The notes below the pieces were generated by a model, which did not search any database, was not told the origin of the DNA, and worked only from the letters and a program-made list of their open reading frames with translations. Both the position numbers and the translations under genes were made by a program. This document shows, piece after piece, positions 60,934 to 64,000 of a stretch of 64,000 bases of DNA. The stretch lies in NCBI RefSeq assembly GCF_016919005.1, contig NZ_JAFFQE010000002.1, positions 434,001-498,000 of the forward strand. Direction: 5' to 3'. Each line of letters starts with the position of its first letter. Position 1 is the stretch's first letter. The stretch comes from Desulfopila inferna. GTDB lineage: Bacteria; Desulfobacterota; Desulfobulbia; Desulfobulbales; Desulfocapsaceae.

Positions 60934-62103
60934 TTAATTTTTGCTGAACCAGCTGAAAATACCGCCAGCCCTTTCCAGTCCGGAATCGGCCACCGATTCG
61001 GCCAGTTGTGAATATGCCCTGGCGATATTGGAATTGCGCGAAACATCGGCGATGGATTTGCCGTTATTGATTGCCGTCATAGACAGAGCGTAGTTATTGG
61101 GAATAGTGGCGGAGATATCTGTTCCGATGATTTTGTTGGCCTCCGCCAGGCTGACCTGGGCCTTTTTTTCAAATCGGTTGGCGATAATACGTAGTCTGCC
61201 ATTGGTCACACCATTGGCCGCAAACACGGATTGCTGCAGCTTTCGTACATTGATGATGCAAGGCAGGCTGAGAATGGAGACCAGGTAAATCTGCTCCGAT
61301 TCGGTAAATATCTTGAAGAGATTCTCATCAAAATACATGCCGCCGTCGACGACGATATAGTCAAAAAAATTGCGCATCGATTTAACTACCTGAAAAAGTG
61401 AACCGGCAGGCAGGAGTTTTTCGGTATCGACCTTCCCGGGAGCGGGCAGCACATAGACGCCCGAAGAATGCCTGACCATGGCGCTCTGCAGATAGGCGGC
61501 ATCAAGTCTGCTGATATTGCGGCCGATATCTTCCCAGTTGGTATCCGTTTCCAGATCCAGAAAAAGAGGAACCTCCCCCACCAGTCTGTTCATGTCGATC
61601 AGGGCGACCGATTTATTTTTGTCGCGGGCCTGAATGCTGGTGGCAAAATTAACGGCAAAGGTGGTCGTGCCGACCCCGCCCTTGGCCCCGAGTACGCTGT
61701 AAATTTTACCCTTGTTAACCGTCTGATCGGCAACAGTATTCTGGTTGTGCGCCTGGTCCTTTACCTTCTGAAAAGCGGCTTTTACCTCCTCGACATCGAT
61801 TGGCTGGGTAAAAAATTCCCTGGCCCCGGCCCGTAAAGCAGGCAGGAGGATATCCGCCGTCGTCTTTGGTGAAGTGAGGAAAAGATTACCGACAACATTT
61901 TCCTGAAGCAGTGCCTTGATGGTTTCGAATTCAGCGGAGGGATTGCTGCCGATCTCCAGGACCAGGATATCGACCCAGGGGGAATCCGTGTTCTCCTCCA
62001 GTGTCAATCCATCAAATTTCTGAATGATCCTGGAAAGGCTCTTTCTGACCTCGATGGTTTTTACAGCAAGCTGGACAGATAATGTCGTGTTTTGAGCATC
62101 CAT
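60934..62103 (-). CDS. tadZ: Tad pilus localisation protein TadZ/CpaE
   Basis: A 389-residue protein with an atypical receiver-like N-terminus (10-125) and a ParA/MinD-type ATPase. The deviant Walker A is GAKGGVGTTTFAVNFA, with VALIDMNR and FDYIVVDGGMY as further strands. Family members place the Tad machine at a pole or site. A receiver Asp is not obvious, so the N-terminal part is likely a structural domain. It is separated from tadA by 18 bp. Confidence 0.92.
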   Translation of the reverse strand: MDAQNTTLSVQLAVKTIEVRKSLSRIIQKFDGLTLEENTDSPWVDILVLEIGSNPSAEFETIKALLQENVVGNLFLTSPKTTADILLPALRAGAREFFTQPIDVEEVKAAFQKVKDQAHNQNTVADQTVNKGKIYSVLGAKGGVGTTTFAVNFATSIQARDKNKSVALIDMNRLVGEVPLFLDLETDTNWEDIGRNISRLDAAYLQSAMVRHSSGVYVLPAPGKVDTEKLLPAGSLFQVVKSMRNFFDYIVVDGGMYFDENLFKIFTESEQIYLVSILSLPCIINVRKLQQSVFAANGVTNGRLRIIANRFEKKAQVSLAEANKIIGTDISATIPNNYALSMTAINNGKSIADVSRNSNIARAYSQLAESVADSGLERAGGIFSWFSKN

Positions 62104-62165
62104 ACGTTCCTTTTATGCAGCCGTTAAATAATTTTATCCACTTTCAAACTTTTGCTATACTGTAG

Positions 62166-63398
62166 TCATTCCACAAGCAAAGGATATTCAGCCAAAATAC
62201 CAAAATTTTCTCCGCCAGTGACCCCGGTAGGTCTATGTTCTATACAGCTTGGAAGAAAAAAGATGTTCTTGTTCTGATACATCACTTCATAATCTTCTGC
62301 AGTTACCGGCCTGCCATTGACATTGGCAAGCCCGTAGTTGTCGACAAATGACTGCCAGCAGGCAAAGCCGTCAGGATCGGTGCAGGTCCAGGTGGGATCA
62401 TCGTTCACCGTCATTTCCCGTGGAACATCATTATACTGGGGATCGTTCTGAGGAATCATCCAGAGAATATCCACTGTTACCGCGCCAACCAGATTCACAC
62501 AGTTACCGACGTTATTTTGAGGGCACTCCACCACAGGAAGCGTTAAGGACCAGTTTCTTACTCCGTTTGTTGCGGCCCGCCAGCAGTCATAAAAAGCACT
62601 AAGCGTACTGTTCTGCACTCCGCCGGTTGCACCGATTCCATTACCAAAATTAAGCGCTTCGGTATTCCCTCCTGCGCAAACCAGGTCGGTCATCTCTGAG
62701 GCACTGGCCGTGCCACAGGGCTGGGAAAAATTTGTCCAGCCCCCGGTGTTGCTTGTGGCGACATTGCCGCCGCTGTTCAACATTCTTCCCATATTGCAGG
62801 AATAATTTCCATCAGCGTCGGTTATGGATTCCTGGCAGATAGCAATTGGCTGGTCAAGTTCTCCAGGAAAAAGAGTTCCGGCAAAACCGATATAGGCAAC
62901 GGCATCGTTACTAACAAAGAATTGATCAAAACCCAAAATTCGTGCTAAGAAAGAGGGTGTATCCGATCTGTCAGCCCGAACTCTGACGGCATTAATAAAA
63001 TCGGTGTTCGAATCAAGATCGCCGAAAGATTGCTCCTGCCAATCTATTTGAGTAGTGTTAAAATTTGCTGTAAATTCTCTAGTTGAAAAGGACCAGTGTC
63101 CTGGTTCTGCAGTTATTTCGACGACCAACTGATTACCTGTCCTGTTTGAAGATGCGATACGCTCCGCTTCAGCAATCGCCGCCTGACTATTCAGCGAGCC
63201 GTCATCATTAAATAAATTGGCTGCTCCCGCCAGTGCTGCAGCGTCTGCGGCGTTGTGCAGCTCATTGCGAACTCCGTACAAATGACCGACATCAATCGCC
63301 AAAGCAGAAAACATCAGCAGCACAGTGAGTACAACAGCAACATATACTGCAGTTGCTCCTTTTTCCTTGTGCATCTTTATATGGCTATAGATACGCAT
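62166..63398 (-). CDS. tadG: TadG-like pilus assembly protein
   Basis: A 410-residue protein with one N-terminal membrane segment (TAVYVAVVLTVLLMFSALAIDVG), the Flp pilus-assembly TadE/G-like domain start HLYGVRNELHNAADAAALAGA, and a long extracytoplasmic part. The ATG at 63398 is preferred to a GTG nine bases earlier. The C-terminal half has many Cys (CQESITDADGNYSC, CGTASASE, CTDPDGFACW) that may form disulfides. It is adjacent to TadE, with which it presumably forms a minor pilin or envelope complex. Confidence 0.85.
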   Translation of the reverse strand: MRIYSHIKMHKEKGATAVYVAVVLTVLLMFSALAIDVGHLYGVRNELHNAADAAALAGAANLFNDDGSLNSQAAIAEAERIASSNRTGNQLVVEITAEPGHWSFSTREFTANFNTTQIDWQEQSFGDLDSNTDFINAVRVRADRSDTPSFLARILGFDQFFVSNDAVAYIGFAGTLFPGELDQPIAICQESITDADGNYSCNMGRMLNSGGNVATSNTGGWTNFSQPCGTASASEMTDLVCAGGNTEALNFGNGIGATGGVQNSTLSAFYDCWRAATNGVRNWSLTLPVVECPQNNVGNCVNLVGAVTVDILWMIPQNDPQYNDVPREMTVNDDPTWTCTDPDGFACWQSFVDNYGLANVNGRPVTAEDYEVMYQNKNIFFLPSCIEHRPTGVTGGENFGILAEYPLLVE

Positions 63399-63399
63399 C

Positions 63400-63879
63400 C
63401 TAAACACCCCCGGTGCTGGCTAATTCCATTCGCATTCTGCTTGTTCCTTCTAAGTCGATATCACCAGTGAATCCTCCGCCAATCAGGTTAGAAAGGTTTG
63501 GAAAAACAAGGAAATCATAGGTATAGTTGACTTGGACTTCGATATCTGTTCTAGAATCGCCGTTACTGTCTATTACCTCAATGTATTGGATTGCAGGAGG
63601 CGATATGGTGCTGCCAGGCGATCCAAGATTGATGAGATAATTATCGGTATAGTTCCTTACAACCGCTTCCACCTCTGATTCTGTTAAAGCAAGATAAGGT
63701 TCAGTAATACCCCTGTTGAATACGATTGCCGCTCTTGCCCCTTCCCGTGAGGCATTGGTAATAACCGCCTTGTCAAAAAGAAGAATGCCGAACTCGACAA
63801 TTGCGAAGGTGAGGACAAAGAGAAGCGGTGCGATCAGGGCAAATTCGACTGCGGAAGCACCATTTTCAGACTTCAACAT
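63400..63879 (-). CDS. tadE: TadE-like pseudopilin
   Basis: A 159-residue protein with the TadE signature: ENGASAVEFALIAPLLFVLTFAIVEFGILLFDKAVITNASREGARAA, containing the pseudopilin-like processing site ahead of the hydrophobic helix. The rest is beta-rich (VQVNYTYDFLVFP). It starts with GGGAG upstream and abuts tadG. Confidence 0.93.
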   Translation of the reverse strand: MLKSENGASAVEFALIAPLLFVLTFAIVEFGILLFDKAVITNASREGARAAIVFNRGITEPYLALTESEVEAVVRNYTDNYLINLGSPGSTISPPAIQYIEVIDSNGDSRTDIEVQVNYTYDFLVFPNLSNLIGGGFTGDIDLEGTSRMRMELASTGGV

Positions 63880-63901
63880 GATATGATCTCCCGATTCATA
63901 A

Positions 63902-64000
63902 CTATTTAATTGTCAATCCGCCGGAGTCGACAGAGTAGGTGCTCGTTTTCGGCGCTGGCTTATCAAATCCTTTTTCATACCTGAGAATCGTCTTTACAGC
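63902..64000 (-). CDS. Partial CDS upstream of tadE (probable tad operon gene), 3' end only
   Basis: The last 32 codons of a gene that continues off the right edge; the frame is open to base 64000 and ends TAG. The fragment reads AVKTILRYEKGFDKPAPKTS and STYSVDSGGLTIK. Too little is present to identify it. By position in known tad loci it could be CpaB (RcpC) or the CpaC (RcpA) secretin. Confidence 0.55.
   Translation of the reverse strand, partial: AVKTILRYEKGFDKPAPKTSTYSVDSGGLTIK

Noticed and set aside
1-64000. tRNA, rRNA, CRISPR array or complete insertion sequence
   Set aside because: No TPsiC-loop-like GGTTCGA context with a matching acceptor stem, no regularly spaced repeats and no transposase open frame were seen on either strand.

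Overview
The window is a chromosomal stretch from what is most likely a Gram-negative, anaerobic, sulfate-reducer-like bacterium of the Desulfobacterota (Desulfobulbales-type). Pointers are the many sigma-54 activators and PAS/GAF histidine kinases, a LutABC-type lactate oxidation cluster, an acyl-CoA dehydrogenase, a Tad pilus locus, periplasmic metal-handling lipoproteins and RND efflux (so an outer membrane), and abundant small palindromic repeats. This assignment is inference; no rRNA or tRNA gene is present. About 51 protein genes are supported, two of them cut by the window edges.

Layout. 1-4 kb: a window-truncated Cache/HAMP/PAS histidine kinase with its single-domain response regulator, then a convergent cNMP-binding/DUF4388 protein. 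4.2-9.3 kb (minus): an SLC13-type anion transporter and lutA-lutB-lutC. 9.8-16 kb: stand-alone genes (ABC_sub_bind protein, aldo/keto reductase, tandem-OB-fold protein, acyl-CoA dehydrogenase, YHS protein, ybiI). 16-22.7 kb: two alpha/beta hydrolases, a hybrid kinase, corA, a LOG-family protein. 22.8-25.4 kb (minus): a compact operon of RLAN-type ATP-grasp ligase, GNAT acetyltransferase and SET-domain methyltransferase, the best candidate for an undescribed modification system. 25.6-30 kb: citrate synthase, UspA, WrbA, a DUF418 membrane protein. 30.1-37.3 kb (minus): a copper/silver efflux operon (YtkA-like, CusC, CusB with fused CusF domain, CusA) that runs on into queF and the DUF418 gene.

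37.9-48.6 kb: a ZraS/ZraR-like two-component pair, a PP2C phosphatase, and a partner-switching set (RsbU-like phosphatase, RsbW-like kinase, STAS antagonist) around an ABC exporter with an enlarged nucleotide-binding domain, then a ZraP-like periplasmic metal protein. Two sites with exact GG-N10-GC sigma-54 promoter geometry, one before the cus operon and one before zraP, suggest one ZraR-type regulator controls both. 48.9-50.3 kb: a second sigma-54 activator whose receiver domain has lost its phospho-acceptor Asp. 50.9-55.1 kb: metK, ahcY and two tandem METTL27-like methyltransferases, an S-adenosylmethionine cycle cluster. 55.1-64 kb (minus): a Tad (Flp pilus) assembly operon ending at a hairpin terminator.

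Intergenic DNA carries at least four dispersed palindromic, MITE-like repeat families. Several copies touch or overlap stop codons, and one 143-bp element flanked by TA dinucleotides completes the stop codon of the rsbW-like gene. No tRNA, rRNA, CRISPR array, complete insertion sequence, or recognisable SAM/SAH riboswitch was seen.
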